Shown here in pieces: positions 53,477-63,241 of a DNA stretch of 64,000 nt. Source of the DNA: an uncultured Sphingobacteriaceae bacterium. Its GTDB lineage: Bacteria; Bacteroidota; Bacteroidia; Sphingobacteriales; Sphingobacteriaceae. Numbering within the stretch: the first letter of the stretch is position 1; the number at the start of each line of letters is the position of its first letter. The notes beneath the pieces are model-generated. The model was not told the origin of the DNA. It saw only the letters and a list, made by a program, of their open reading frames with translations, and searched no databases. The translations under genes and the position numbers were made by a program. Location: positions 62,001 to 126,000 of the forward strand of contig CAMPKC010000001.1 of NCBI GenBank assembly GCA_946887045.1, given 5' to 3'.

Positions 53477-56400
53477 TTACTGCACATCCAGAGCATCAAT
53501 ACTCACACCCTCGGTATTTTCAGAAATGACCCGAACCTTATAAGTTCCTGCGTTGATCATCGTTCCGGTATTTGTTGTAAAATAATTCCACTTTCCTTCT
53601 TTAGTGGGTGCCATATCAAACGTTTCTGCAGGTTTCATCACGGTGCCATCAACAGCTAAAACCTCAATTCTGGCTTTTAAGATCTTCTGAAAAGGATTAT
53701 GATATTTCACGGTTAAAGAATAAGTATCTGCCACACCTGTGTTTATAGTAAACTCAAGCACATCGCCGGAAGGTTTTTTAAATATCACGCGCTCTCGGCC
53801 CATAAGCACTTCCTTGCTAAGACCATTCCCTAAAAATGCAGCTTCAACTGATTTGTATGAAGTTACTTTTTTAAGATCATGAGCCGGTTCGAGATTTGAT
53901 GCCGGCACAACTGCTATGGTATACGTCTGACCCTTTAACTCGTTTCCAAAACTCACCTGCTCACCTTTTAAATAGCGCTTTCTATAAACATGAAATATTT
54001 GTTTTTTAGAATTGGAAATATGAGTTTTGGTATCTTCATATCCCGCCAACCGATCTTTATTACCAGATTGACTAAGCCCAACGAACACGTCCGCATCTGC
54101 GCTAACCTTAAATGACCCCGTCTCACCTGTCTTACCCGAAGATGTTTTGATCCACTCTGCTCCAAAAAGATTCGATGGCAAGGAGGTGAATGCAGCATCA
54201 GAATTGGCGAACTGTTTTTCACCTGTATCCATCCAGGTTTGTGCAGACGAATTACCCGTTTTAAGATCTCCAATAACCGACATGGATGCGGGAGCAGCCA
54301 CAATCTTTTTATTTGTACTGGCTATAGCAATCGCTGAAATAACTGCCTGCCCTGCTTTTATATTCGGAAAGGAAACAACTAATTTTCCACCCTTTACGTT
54401 CACTTTCACCGACTTCTTTAAGGCTGCATCATGCCCGACCTCTTTCCATATATCCAGATCTTTAATAACAACCTGATTATTCACCGCAACATCAAAAAGC
54501 CGCATGGCAGAACAATCCATTCCTCCACCGGTACCTAGCCATGGCTCATTAAAATAAAGTTCTACCAGATATTCACCGTCAGGTACAGGGAATTCATAAT
54601 TGAGCTTGTGTAATCCGTAACGGAAATCCTGAAAAAGCTTCCAGTCTGACGTACCTTTTATCGGATCATGTGTTCGGCGCTGACTGGCATAGAACGCTGG
54701 TGTGCCGGGAAAGTCTTTCGTCCAAGAATTAGAACCCCAGCTGGTATTATCGCTTTGCTGGCGATCGGCCAACCACAAATTACCATTCTCATCTTTATAA
54801 TCCGGGCCACCAGAGTTAACTCTGTATAAATAATTATAGCCAGATTGAGGCGCAGTCACTGGCTTTGCAGCCTTTAAAAACGCTTCAAAATGTGGCGCCT
54901 TCGGCAGATGATGTAAAACGATATAGTCTTTTGTGACTTCTTTTCCATTCACATATCCCTTAGCATATAATACGTTGTAATTGATGTTTACATTATCCCA
55001 TTGAAAATGGGTGCCGACCCCATTGCGTTTTCTTCTCCCTAAGGACGAATGATCAACATCGTTAAAGAGCTCAACCTCATCGCAATTGGAATAAACCGTA
55101 ATACTATCCTTTTTTCCTGTGGTTATCCACCTGTCGGGCCAGGTATGCGAAACGATATAAACCATTGGCTCTGTTTCTTTAGGAGCATAGTTTGCACGAA
55201 ACATATAAAATACATCTAAAGGCTCTTCCCAGGGTGTTAACAGGCCTTTATAATTTACCGGACCTATCCGATCCAACTCGCGTAATCCCTCTCCGCCCTG
55301 AACTCTTCCGGGATTATCGTGAGATGTAAACAGCCAAAAGAAATGACCGGTTGTTTTGTCTTTCGCTGTTTCGGCAAGCCTTACCTTCATCTCCATTAAC
55401 TGAGTCATGCGATCTTCGCTATACGCACCGTTTTGAACGAACGGTCCTTCAGTATGCAGATCCAGTGTCCGCCATGCACCATATTCACCAATCAATACCT
55501 GGCGCTCAACATCTTTATCATAAGTTTTCGGATCTCCACCATAAGTTCCTGTCCAGTTTTGCGGCACATCCCAATCCGTTCCTTTTCCACCATTGCAGGT
55601 GGTTACCAGTCGTTGCGAAGATGCGGTTGGATCCATGCTGCGGATCAGCTCCGTGCATTCACGCGCGAAATCTTCGGGTAAAGTACTTTCATTTTCGAGT
55701 CCCCATAAAACTATAGAAGGACTGTTCCTGCGTTCCTTAACCCAGTCTACCAAAAGATCTTTAAAGTTTTTCCTGAATTCCGGTGTATCGTACCAAATAT
55801 GGGCAGCCATTTGTGTCCACCATAAAATTCCAAGTTTGTCCCAATACTCCTGGTACCGCAAATTATGTGGCTGATGCGCATCGCGAAAAGCGTTAAAACC
55901 TGCAGCTTTCATTTGCATAACCCGGGACCGAACTTGCTCTGCTCCAAAAGCATGACTCTGCCCCAGTAGGTGCTCATATTCTGCAATCCCATTGATAAAT
56001 ACCGGCTTTCCGTTAAGGAAAAACTGCTTCTGATTGCTTTTCCCGATGGGCCAGCTAATCCAGCGAATACCGTAAGGAGTGGCTAATTGATCGATGGTTT
56101 TTCCATTCTCCTGTATCGTGGTAACTACAGAATACAGGTATGGATCTTCAATAGACCATAGACGAACATTTTTCAAGTCCGGAGTTTTTTGTGAGACTTT
56201 AACGATCCGCCCGGGAACAATCTTTTGCTGATTTTGAACCTCAGCCAGTTTAACTCCTTCCTTGTTTAATACCTGCGTCGAAATCGTAACAGTTCGTACT
56301 TTTTTACCATAATTCTTAAGCTCTGTATTGAAATTAAGAATGGCCGACTTTTCGGAAACAGTAGTATCATTCCATACATGAACCCCAAATGGCTCAATCC

Positions 56401-56992
56401 GTACATCCCGGGTAACCGTTAAATGTACAGGACGAAAAATACCCATAGGCTGTGACCCTTCAGAAAAGCCACGCTCGGTGGAACAACCACCGCAAACCCA
56501 TGGAAGATCCTGAATATGTGGAGGATGATCAGCCTTTACGGCCAGGATATTGGATTTATTATTAAGCTTAATAGCATCAGTAACATCTAAGGTGAATGAA
56601 GTTCGTCCGCCGGCATGATAGCCAACTTTTTTGCCATTAAGATAAACTGTAGCATACGAACCAACTCCTTCAAACCACAAAAAGAACCGGTTACCGGATT
56701 TTCTCTCATCGGTTTTGAAAGTCTTTCTGTACCAGGAGTAGCCATGTTTATTGCCATGCAGCAATCTACGGTAGCCTTCGTACTGATCCCAGTTGTGAGG
56801 AACGTTTACCTTTTGCCAGTTTTCCGTTTTGAAGCCAGCTTTTTCAAATCCATTATACGCAGATTTATCTGTATCGTGTGCAATGGTTTGCCAACTATTA
56901 TCAAGCGATATATCCGTTCTGGTAGATTGAGAAATGCCGTTTAAACTGAAAATACAGAATAAAAAAAGTGTGGTACATTTTATTACATTCAT
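53477..56992 (-). CDS. GH2 enzyme with malectin-like and additional C-terminal domains
   Basis: A 1171-residue secreted protein (signal peptide MNVIKCTTLFLFCIFSLNG). The GH2 core is complete: jelly roll (YSWYRKTFKTDERKSG, VYLNGKKVGYHAGGR), Ig-like domain, and TIM barrel with acid/base Glu435 in LWGLENES and nucleophile Glu503 in IGEYGAW. A malectin-like domain follows at about 745-905 (YRVNSGGPDYKDENGN, YFNEPWLGTGGGMDCSAMRL), then beta-rich modules to the C-terminus. It probably removes a beta-linked sugar (galactose or glucuronate) from side chains and binds the polymer through malectin. The start overlaps the GH95 stop by 4 bp (ATGA), so the genes are coupled. No terminator is seen downstream. 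Confidence 0.9.
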   Translation of the reverse strand: MNVIKCTTLFLFCIFSLNGISQSTRTDISLDNSWQTIAHDTDKSAYNGFEKAGFKTENWQKVNVPHNWDQYEGYRRLLHGNKHGYSWYRKTFKTDERKSGNRFFLWFEGVGSYATVYLNGKKVGYHAGGRTSFTLDVTDAIKLNNKSNILAVKADHPPHIQDLPWVCGGCSTERGFSEGSQPMGIFRPVHLTVTRDVRIEPFGVHVWNDTTVSEKSAILNFNTELKNYGKKVRTVTISTQVLNKEGVKLAEVQNQQKIVPGRIVKVSQKTPDLKNVRLWSIEDPYLYSVVTTIQENGKTIDQLATPYGIRWISWPIGKSNQKQFFLNGKPVFINGIAEYEHLLGQSHAFGAEQVRSRVMQMKAAGFNAFRDAHQPHNLRYQEYWDKLGILWWTQMAAHIWYDTPEFRKNFKDLLVDWVKERRNSPSIVLWGLENESTLPEDFARECTELIRSMDPTASSQRLVTTCNGGKGTDWDVPQNWTGTYGGDPKTYDKDVERQVLIGEYGAWRTLDLHTEGPFVQNGAYSEDRMTQLMEMKVRLAETAKDKTTGHFFWLFTSHDNPGRVQGGEGLRELDRIGPVNYKGLLTPWEEPLDVFYMFRANYAPKETEPMVYIVSHTWPDRWITTGKKDSITVYSNCDEVELFNDVDHSSLGRRKRNGVGTHFQWDNVNINYNVLYAKGYVNGKEVTKDYIVLHHLPKAPHFEAFLKAAKPVTAPQSGYNYLYRVNSGGPDYKDENGNLWLADRQQSDNTSWGSNSWTKDFPGTPAFYASQRRTHDPIKGTSDWKLFQDFRYGLHKLNYEFPVPDGEYLVELYFNEPWLGTGGGMDCSAMRLFDVAVNNQVVIKDLDIWKEVGHDAALKKSVKVNVKGGKLVVSFPNIKAGQAVISAIAIASTNKKIVAAPASMSVIGDLKTGNSSAQTWMDTGEKQFANSDAAFTSLPSNLFGAEWIKTSSGKTGETGSFKVSADADVFVGLSQSGNKDRLAGYEDTKTHISNSKKQIFHVYRKRYLKGEQVSFGNELKGQTYTIAVVPASNLEPAHDLKKVTSYKSVEAAFLGNGLSKEVLMGRERVIFKKPSGDVLEFTINTGVADTYSLTVKYHNPFQKILKARIEVLAVDGTVMKPAETFDMAPTKEGKWNYFTTNTGTMINAGTYKVRVISENTEGVSIDALDVQ

Positions 56993-59799
56993 TTCAGATC
57001 GCCATTAAACTTATACTTCTTTCCCTTTTTAGTTGAAATACTAATTTCCTTACCCGCATACCTTAACACACAATCATTTCCTGCTTTCGACAGAACTCCC
57101 AATTGTGATAACTTTCCGTTTTTCCAGCTAAAATTCAATTCAAAACCTCCGCGGGCACGTATACCTTTAACTTCTCCATCTTTAAAATCAGAAGGTAGAG
57201 CAGGAAGAATATCAATGTATTTTGTATGGCTCTGGATCAGCATTTCGCCTATGCCAGCTGCACCGCCAAAGTTTCCGTCAATCTGGAACGGCGGATGGGC
57301 GTCGAAAAGATTCACATAAGAACCACCGTTTCCGCTGGCGGGTCTCAGCAACATTTTAACCATTTTCATTGCGTGCTCACCGTCCTTAAATCGAGCCCAA
57401 AAGTTTATTTTCCAGGCTAGGCTCCATCCTGTTCCTTCATCTCCGCGATAAATCAAAGATTGCCTTGCAGCTTTCATCACTTCAGGATTGGTGTCCCATG
57501 TAATATCGTTACCGGGATGTACTCCCCACAAATGGGAAACGTGACGGTGTTTATTGGTGGTATCGTCTTTATCTTCCAGCCATTCCTGCAACTGACCATA
57601 TTTGCCGATTTGGTTTGGAGCAATCTGACTATATTTTAATTTTAATGTGTCGCGGAAAGCGGCATCAATACCTAATAGTTCACTCGCTTGAATATTTGCT
57701 TTAAATAAAGCTCTGATTATTTGATGATCCATTGTAGGACCGGAAACTAAACCTCCGTTCTCCGGTGAATTTGATGGAGTACTGATTAACCAGCCCGTTT
57801 TAGGATCCTTCACCAAAAAATCGACAAAAAACTCGGCTGCGCCTTTCATAATGGGATAGGCTTTCTCTTTCAAAAAATCTTTATCCTGTGTAAACAGATA
57901 ATGTTCCCATAAATGCTGGCTGACCCATCCAGCACCACCAACCCAGATACCATGGTTTGATGCATTAATTGGAGCTGTACCTCTCCAAACATCTGTATTG
58001 TGATGCAATACCCAGCCGCGAGCATTGTAATGGGCTTTCGCGGTTTGCTTTCCTGTCTCGGCCAACTCTTCAACCATTTTTAAAAACGGCTGATGAGTAG
58101 CGGATAAATTAAGCAGCTCGGCAGGCCAGTAATTCATTTCCGCATTAATATTGGTGGTGTATTTACTTCCCCATGGCGGAGTGAGTAAATCATTCCAAAT
58201 ACCCTGCAAATTTGCGGGACGAGTCCCCGGCCTTGAGCTGGAGATTAAAAGATAACGCCCGTACTGAACATAAAGAGCTGCGAAAGACGGATCACTTGAT
58301 TTAGAAAAGTTTGCCAGCCGCTCATCTGTCGGAAGCGTGTTCTGCTCTTTTCCAAGTGTTATGGAAAAAGGTTTATAATACTGCTGATATTCTTTAATGT
58401 GAGCGTCCCGCACCTTAGAAAACTTCTTGCCCTTTAAACTTTCTAAGGCGTTTAAACACGGTGCAAGAGGATTGCCGGACACATCCTTGTAATTCGCATA
58501 ATTAGTACCGGCAGTCAGGTAAAGTGTAACCTCGTCGGCTCCACTCACTGTGATTCCATTTTGAGTTACAGTAGCATTTCCTTTTTTGGTTTCAATCCTT
58601 AACAAGCTTTCGCCTTTTAATGCGCCGTTTCTGACCTTAAATGAAAGTCCCAGTGTTTTTTCATCAACTTTTCTGGTAGTAAAATATTTATGCGGGCTAT
58701 TAAGCAGGGTTTCGAAACTTATGCTTCCGGATTTATCTGCTTTTATGTGAATGACGATTGCCTGGTTAGGCTGACTGGCGAAATATTCCCTGGTATAATT
58801 GACACCGTTTAGTGTATAAGTAGTCCTCGAAATTGCGGTACTCAGGTCAAGTTCGCGCTTATAATTGCTTGCTGATGAAGTCCCCTTAAAATTGAGGTAT
58901 ACATCGCCGAAAGGCTGATAATCCGCCTGAAACTTTGGCACCGCCGGAGGTTCATCATTCTGTATCTTATACTTCCAGGGCTTAACCAGTGATATCCCTT
59001 TTTTAACATCCAAACCTTCAGGATAAACACCAATATGCCTTGTAGTATCTTTATATCCGGCAATTCCGCCTTTATCAAAATAATTGAGTACCTGAATGGC
59101 AATTGTATTTTTTCCCGGTTTTAAAACACCTTTCGGGATGATATATTTCCTTCCTTCAGTACTGCTTGTAGTTCCTACTAGTTTTCCATTTACATAAGTA
59201 AAATCCTCATCCCGGATACGGTTTAAATCCAAAACAAGGTTCTTCCCTTGCCAGTTATCCGGCATAATGAAGCTTGTACGAAACCATACAGCGCCATCAA
59301 TTTCTAAATCTTTGGTCTCCCAGCCTTCATAAGTTGGCACCGGAAATGACTCCCATTTACTATCGTCATAGCTTTCAAGAGACGGATTTCCGTTCATGCC
59401 TTTGAAAGAGCGCATATCTTTAAACCATTGCTCTTTCTTCCCTTCAGCACTTTTCATCCCCATAAACTTATCTGCGGCAAGCGCTTCTGCCTCTTTTTGC
59501 TTACCCTCAGATAGCAGCTTTCTTATCTCAGCAAGATAATTTGCAGCCCCTTCGCGGTGATAATCTCTCGGCTCGCCCGTCCACAGAGTTTCTTCGTTAA
59601 ACTGTATCCGGTCGCTTTCTAAACCTGCAAATATCATTGCGCCAAGTCTGCCGTTTCCGATCGGAAGCGCATCGGTCCATTTAACTGCCGGTTTATTATA
59701 CCAGAGTTTATAGTTCTGGCTCTGAGCAAAACAAAAATTAGTGATCAGCGTGCTGATCACTAATAATGTAAAAAAGCGTTTATCAATAATATGATTCAT
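56989..59799 (-). CDS. GH95-family glycosidase with inserted carbohydrate-binding domain
   Basis: A 936-residue secreted enzyme (signal peptide FFTLLVISTLITNFCFAQ). The GH95 start is classic: LWYNKPAVKWTDALPIGNGR, LGAMIFAGLESDRIQFNEET and LWTGEPRDYH. The N-terminal domain is then interrupted at about 114-292 by a jelly roll like those of GH2 (SFPVPTYEGWE, AVWFRTSFIMPDNW, VNGKLVGTTSSTEG), before resuming at QADYQPFGDVYLNFKG. The (alpha/alpha)6 domain has GIWNDLLTPPWGSKYTTNIN, AEMNYWPAELLNLS and the C-terminal IDGNFGGAAGIGEML. GH95 contains alpha-L-fucosidases and alpha-L-galactosidases; the latter fits rhamnogalacturonan II. It lies 15 bp after GH28. Confidence 0.92.
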   Translation of the reverse strand: MNHIIDKRFFTLLVISTLITNFCFAQSQNYKLWYNKPAVKWTDALPIGNGRLGAMIFAGLESDRIQFNEETLWTGEPRDYHREGAANYLAEIRKLLSEGKQKEAEALAADKFMGMKSAEGKKEQWFKDMRSFKGMNGNPSLESYDDSKWESFPVPTYEGWETKDLEIDGAVWFRTSFIMPDNWQGKNLVLDLNRIRDEDFTYVNGKLVGTTSSTEGRKYIIPKGVLKPGKNTIAIQVLNYFDKGGIAGYKDTTRHIGVYPEGLDVKKGISLVKPWKYKIQNDEPPAVPKFQADYQPFGDVYLNFKGTSSASNYKRELDLSTAISRTTYTLNGVNYTREYFASQPNQAIVIHIKADKSGSISFETLLNSPHKYFTTRKVDEKTLGLSFKVRNGALKGESLLRIETKKGNATVTQNGITVSGADEVTLYLTAGTNYANYKDVSGNPLAPCLNALESLKGKKFSKVRDAHIKEYQQYYKPFSITLGKEQNTLPTDERLANFSKSSDPSFAALYVQYGRYLLISSSRPGTRPANLQGIWNDLLTPPWGSKYTTNINAEMNYWPAELLNLSATHQPFLKMVEELAETGKQTAKAHYNARGWVLHHNTDVWRGTAPINASNHGIWVGGAGWVSQHLWEHYLFTQDKDFLKEKAYPIMKGAAEFFVDFLVKDPKTGWLISTPSNSPENGGLVSGPTMDHQIIRALFKANIQASELLGIDAAFRDTLKLKYSQIAPNQIGKYGQLQEWLEDKDDTTNKHRHVSHLWGVHPGNDITWDTNPEVMKAARQSLIYRGDEGTGWSLAWKINFWARFKDGEHAMKMVKMLLRPASGNGGSYVNLFDAHPPFQIDGNFGGAAGIGEMLIQSHTKYIDILPALPSDFKDGEVKGIRARGGFELNFSWKNGKLSQLGVLSKAGNDCVLRYAGKEISISTKKGKKYKFNGDLK

Positions 59800-59814
59800 C
59801 TATAATAGTTGTTT

Positions 59815-61416
59815 TCACTTAACAATATTCCTCTGCTCAAGCTGAACGATTTCAGTTACGCCATTCTCTTTCACAACAGGGATTTTAACATTTTTAAAGT
59901 TATTCCCGTCAAGCGTGATACCTTTTGTTTTGTCGCCTTTAAGCTTCAAATAGATATCTGTTCCTGCGGGAGAGAACGAATCGTACACAAAAGCATCTTC
60001 CACGTTTGTAAAATCCAGGATCGGAACATTTGCATGCGGAGTGAATGATTTCACGCCATCAACCTCCAGCATTTTAACATTCTCTGCTTTAATAGAAGGA
60101 CCGATTTCAGTATTTACCTGTACGTTGTGAAATTCAATTCTCCGGGCTTCTTTAATGTTGAAACCAGTTTTGGCATCAATATTAATATTGCTGAAGGTGA
60201 TATTTTCGACAGGCATTTCTACCAGTCCGTTTATAAAACACGCCTCATTAATACCGGAACCTGTGATATTGCTAAAATGAATATTTCGGAATTGCGGAGT
60301 TCTCTCCGAAACAGGTTCCGGATTTGTTTTAGCATATTGAAGGTCTAAGACAATCGCCTGATCCCGAATATTTTTCATAATGATGTTATCAACCCGTATT
60401 TCTTCAACTACACCTCCCCTTCCACGAGCAGATTTAATACGAATACCGCGGTCCGTTCCATCGAATACACAATTGGAGATGGCTATTTTTCTGACTCCGC
60501 CAGACATTTCGCTGCCAATTACAACACCGCCATGTCCTGACAACATTGTACAATTAGTGATTGTATAATTTTCTGCCGGAACATTCTTCGCCCGGCCGGG
60601 TTTATCCTTCCCGGATTTTATAGTAATACAGTCGTCGCCAACGCTGATATGAGAATTGGATATATGCACATTATTGCATGATTCGGGGTTTATACCATCA
60701 GTATTCGGAGCAAAAGAATCAGGGTTAAAGATGGTAACTGCATTAATGGTTACATTCTCGCAAAACTGAGGATTAACCGTCCAGAATGGTGAATTGCGGA
60801 TAGTGATTCCTTCAATCAGTACATTCTTACAGTACATTGGTTGAATGAACGGAGGACGCAAAAAGCCTCGTTTCATTTGCTTAGGTTCATCTGGTAAAAG
60901 AATGTTTTTGTTCAATTCATCAAACATCAACTGCCATTTCGAGCGCTGCTGACCTTCTTTATAGCCTTCTACAAAATCCCACCATTTCTTTCCGTGACCG
61001 TCAATTATTCCGCGGCCCTTTATGGCGATATTTTCTGCTTTATAAGCGTAAAACAAGGGCGAAAAACTCTTCACATCTACACCTTCATAACGACTTTCTA
61101 CCATCGGAAGGTAATCGTCGAAATTATCGCTGAAATGCAGCTCTGCACCCGCATCAATAAAAATTGTGATATTACTTTTCAGATGAATAGAGCCTGTTAA
61201 ATATTTACCTGCCGGAAAATAAACAGTGCCACCTCCTGCTTTTGATGCAGCATCTATTGCCTTTTTTATTGCGGCGGTTGCCAGTTTACTACTGTCGTTT
61301 TTCGCGCCGTATTTGGTTACGTTGTAAAATTGCTGAGCGCTTGAGTTAAATGCAAATAAACAGCCAACAGCAGTTATTACAAAGTATTTTTTAAGAGATA
61401 TTGCAAGATTAAACAT
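59815..61416 (-). CDS. GH28 polygalacturonase
   Basis: A 533-residue secreted enzyme (MFNLAISLKKYFVITAVGCL, mature near SSAQ). A right-handed beta-helix carries all GH28 catalytic motifs: NTDG with Asp240, GDDC with Asp261 and Asp262, GHGG with His295, and RIK (326-328). It hydrolyses alpha-1,4-galacturonosyl linkages of the backbone, or exo-acts on oligogalacturonides; the sequence does not separate these. Its N-terminus (YNVTKYGAKNDSS) is the usual family opening. It is followed after 15 bp by GH95 and preceded by a 259-bp gap with repeat hairpins. Confidence 0.95.
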   Translation of the reverse strand: MFNLAISLKKYFVITAVGCLFAFNSSAQQFYNVTKYGAKNDSSKLATAAIKKAIDAASKAGGGTVYFPAGKYLTGSIHLKSNITIFIDAGAELHFSDNFDDYLPMVESRYEGVDVKSFSPLFYAYKAENIAIKGRGIIDGHGKKWWDFVEGYKEGQQRSKWQLMFDELNKNILLPDEPKQMKRGFLRPPFIQPMYCKNVLIEGITIRNSPFWTVNPQFCENVTINAVTIFNPDSFAPNTDGINPESCNNVHISNSHISVGDDCITIKSGKDKPGRAKNVPAENYTITNCTMLSGHGGVVIGSEMSGGVRKIAISNCVFDGTDRGIRIKSARGRGGVVEEIRVDNIIMKNIRDQAIVLDLQYAKTNPEPVSERTPQFRNIHFSNITGSGINEACFINGLVEMPVENITFSNINIDAKTGFNIKEARRIEFHNVQVNTEIGPSIKAENVKMLEVDGVKSFTPHANVPILDFTNVEDAFVYDSFSPAGTDIYLKLKGDKTKGITLDGNNFKNVKIPVVKENGVTEIVQLEQRNIVK

Positions 61417-61446
61417 ATTTATATTTTGTCTATAGCATCAAAATTC

Positions 61447-61460
61447 CCCTCTCGAGAGGG
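61447..61460. repeat. Perfect palindrome CCCTCTCGAGAGGG between GH28 and the (alpha/alpha)6 gene
   Basis: The palindrome is followed by cttagggctgtgtta. A second hairpin, CTCTCCC-CGA-GGGAGAG at 61568-61584, lies in the same 259-bp gap, and a related one is at 10329-10342. These look like copies of a repetitive extragenic palindrome common in this group. The gap contains no gene. Confidence 0.55.
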
Positions 61461-61567
61461 CTTAGGGCTGTGTTATTCGTTGTATCCTCAAACTGTCCGT
61501 TATTTCCCAATGCTGTTATTTAAAACGCGATTGCATGTATTTGCGCCACCCTCTCTGCCTACGGCAT

Positions 61568-61584
61568 CTCTCCCCGAGGGAGAG
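61568..61584. repeat. Hairpin CTCTCCC-CGA-GGGAGAG
   Basis: A 7-bp perfect stem with a 3-nt loop sits 91 bp upstream of the stop of the downstream-transcribed gene's neighbour and in the same gap as the 61447 palindrome. The flanking text (gcgccaccctctctgcctacgg) resembles repetitive extragenic sequence rather than gene remnants. No U-run marks it as a terminator. Confidence 0.5.
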
Positions 61585-61675
61585 AAAAGCTAAGCACGCA
61601 TACTTGACGCCTTAAATCAAAGTCTCCGACTCTTTCTTATATGTACAACGGAAAGTTCTGCTTAAGCCGAAACAC

Positions 61676-63220
61676 TCATAGCCGGGTTTTTATTTTCTTT
61701 AATCTGTTTGATTTCGCGATCTCTTTGCCATCAGCAAAAACCCTGAATCCTTTGCCTTTGCCGTACTTCGTTCCATCTTTATCCCAAAGAATGGTTAACA
61801 TTTTACCATGGTAAGATACCTTGTCGAGGCAAAACCAATCCCACTGACCTTGCGGCACCAGCGGATTAATCTCCAACTTGTTATCTGCCCTTGGTTTTAA
61901 GCCGATAAGATCATTGATGATAAGATCTGCAAAACCCGAGTGATTGTAAAACTTACTTCTTGGGTTATCGCCTTTTAACCATTCACCAGTCTTTTCATCC
62001 TGATATTCGCCAATATAGATCTTACCATCCATCTGGTGCGACATCGCGTATTTATGAAACTCATCATAAAACACCTGCTTTGTCATTTTTCCTTTATGCT
62101 TATAGTTGGTTAGCAGATTTGAAAGACCTTTAAGCGTTTGAGTAGTCGCGTATGGCCAAACCGGACCATCCCATTCACAACCATGGCCCGAGCCGTGGGT
62201 TCTGAAAAGCGGGTGACGTCTTTCTGCAGTTGTTAGTCCCCAGGGTGCCTTAAAGCCACGATCATCCAGTAATTGATCCCATTGTCTGGCATATTTAGGT
62301 TTATCTTTCGGAAGATTGAAGTACCAGGGAATAAACCCGATAGCTTCACGGGCATCGCATAACCCGCCTTTTTCGTATTCAACTTTAAAGAAAGACGCTG
62401 TATCATCCCAAAGTTTCTCGTGAACCGCCTTTTTCAAAAAATCAGCTTTAGCTTTATATCTGTGCTTTAAAGTATCATTGCCGAACATTTCAGCCATTTC
62501 TACCAATGCCTTAGCATTTCCGTACATATAGCTGTTTATCGTTGGGCGGATATGCTTTTCTTTTCTGGAGCCGCTGATCGACTCTTCCATTGCATCTCTA
62601 ACATCAAATTGCCAAAACATTTGATTCGCCGCCTGCTTCTCCTGCTCCCATTTGCGGTAATCGGCATCAAGCTCGGGCATAAGATTTGCCAGAAAAGGCT
62701 TGTCTAAACTTACTTTATAATGATCAAGAACAGCATCCTGAACCCAGCTGCTAAAAGCATGGAAACGCTGTACTTTATGCTTCGGATCGATGAAAAACCA
62801 GAAATTAATATAATCCTTGATGTATTGCTGATTATGCAACCAACGGCCTTCGTTAATCTGATGACCCAATCCGCTGCTTATTGCGTTATACTTTCCGGCA
62901 TGATTTGCGGGTGTAATAAATTCGGTGATAACATGCCCTTCCGGAGTTTGCTTGATGTGTTTACGGTAAGACCACCAACGGAAATAATACACCTTTTCGA
63001 TTGCAGAATCCGGACAGTCGAATAAGGGGATATTTTTCGAAAGCCAGTCGAATGACTGGGCATTGGGAACAAGGTTTATAACTGCTTCTTCTTTATCCTG
63101 GATATTAAATTCAGTTACATACTTATTCAGATCATTGGTTGTTAAAACTGAGCTTTTCTGAGAAAACCCCGATTTAAAACATACCAGAGATATAAAAAGA
63201 ACAAATAATTTTATCTTCAT
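61676..63220 (-). CDS. Secreted (alpha/alpha)6 glycosidase, MGH1/GH63-like
   Basis: A 514-residue protein with signal peptide (MKIKLFVLFISLVCFKSGFS). The sequence is an (alpha/alpha)6-barrel of the mannosylglycerate-hydrolase/GH63-trehalase clan: VYYFRWWSYRKHIKQTPEG near 78-96, a helical barrel, and the signature HGCEWDGPVWPYATTQTLKG near 355-375. The C-terminus holds FYNHSGFADLIINDLIGLKP and a short beta domain. The substrate in pectin is unknown; enzymes of this fold cleave alpha-linked sugars. It is separated by 21 bp from the partial gene at the right edge. Confidence 0.82.
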   Translation of the reverse strand: MKIKLFVLFISLVCFKSGFSQKSSVLTTNDLNKYVTEFNIQDKEEAVINLVPNAQSFDWLSKNIPLFDCPDSAIEKVYYFRWWSYRKHIKQTPEGHVITEFITPANHAGKYNAISSGLGHQINEGRWLHNQQYIKDYINFWFFIDPKHKVQRFHAFSSWVQDAVLDHYKVSLDKPFLANLMPELDADYRKWEQEKQAANQMFWQFDVRDAMEESISGSRKEKHIRPTINSYMYGNAKALVEMAEMFGNDTLKHRYKAKADFLKKAVHEKLWDDTASFFKVEYEKGGLCDAREAIGFIPWYFNLPKDKPKYARQWDQLLDDRGFKAPWGLTTAERRHPLFRTHGSGHGCEWDGPVWPYATTQTLKGLSNLLTNYKHKGKMTKQVFYDEFHKYAMSHQMDGKIYIGEYQDEKTGEWLKGDNPRSKFYNHSGFADLIINDLIGLKPRADNKLEINPLVPQGQWDWFCLDKVSYHGKMLTILWDKDGTKYGKGKGFRVFADGKEIAKSNRLKKIKTRL

Positions 63221-63241
63221 TTTCTGTTATTTAATTAATCC

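Noticed and set aside
61447..61584. CRISPR-like array or transposon end
   Set aside because: The two hairpins differ in sequence and spacing, with no repeated spacer pattern and no neighbouring cas or transposase gene.
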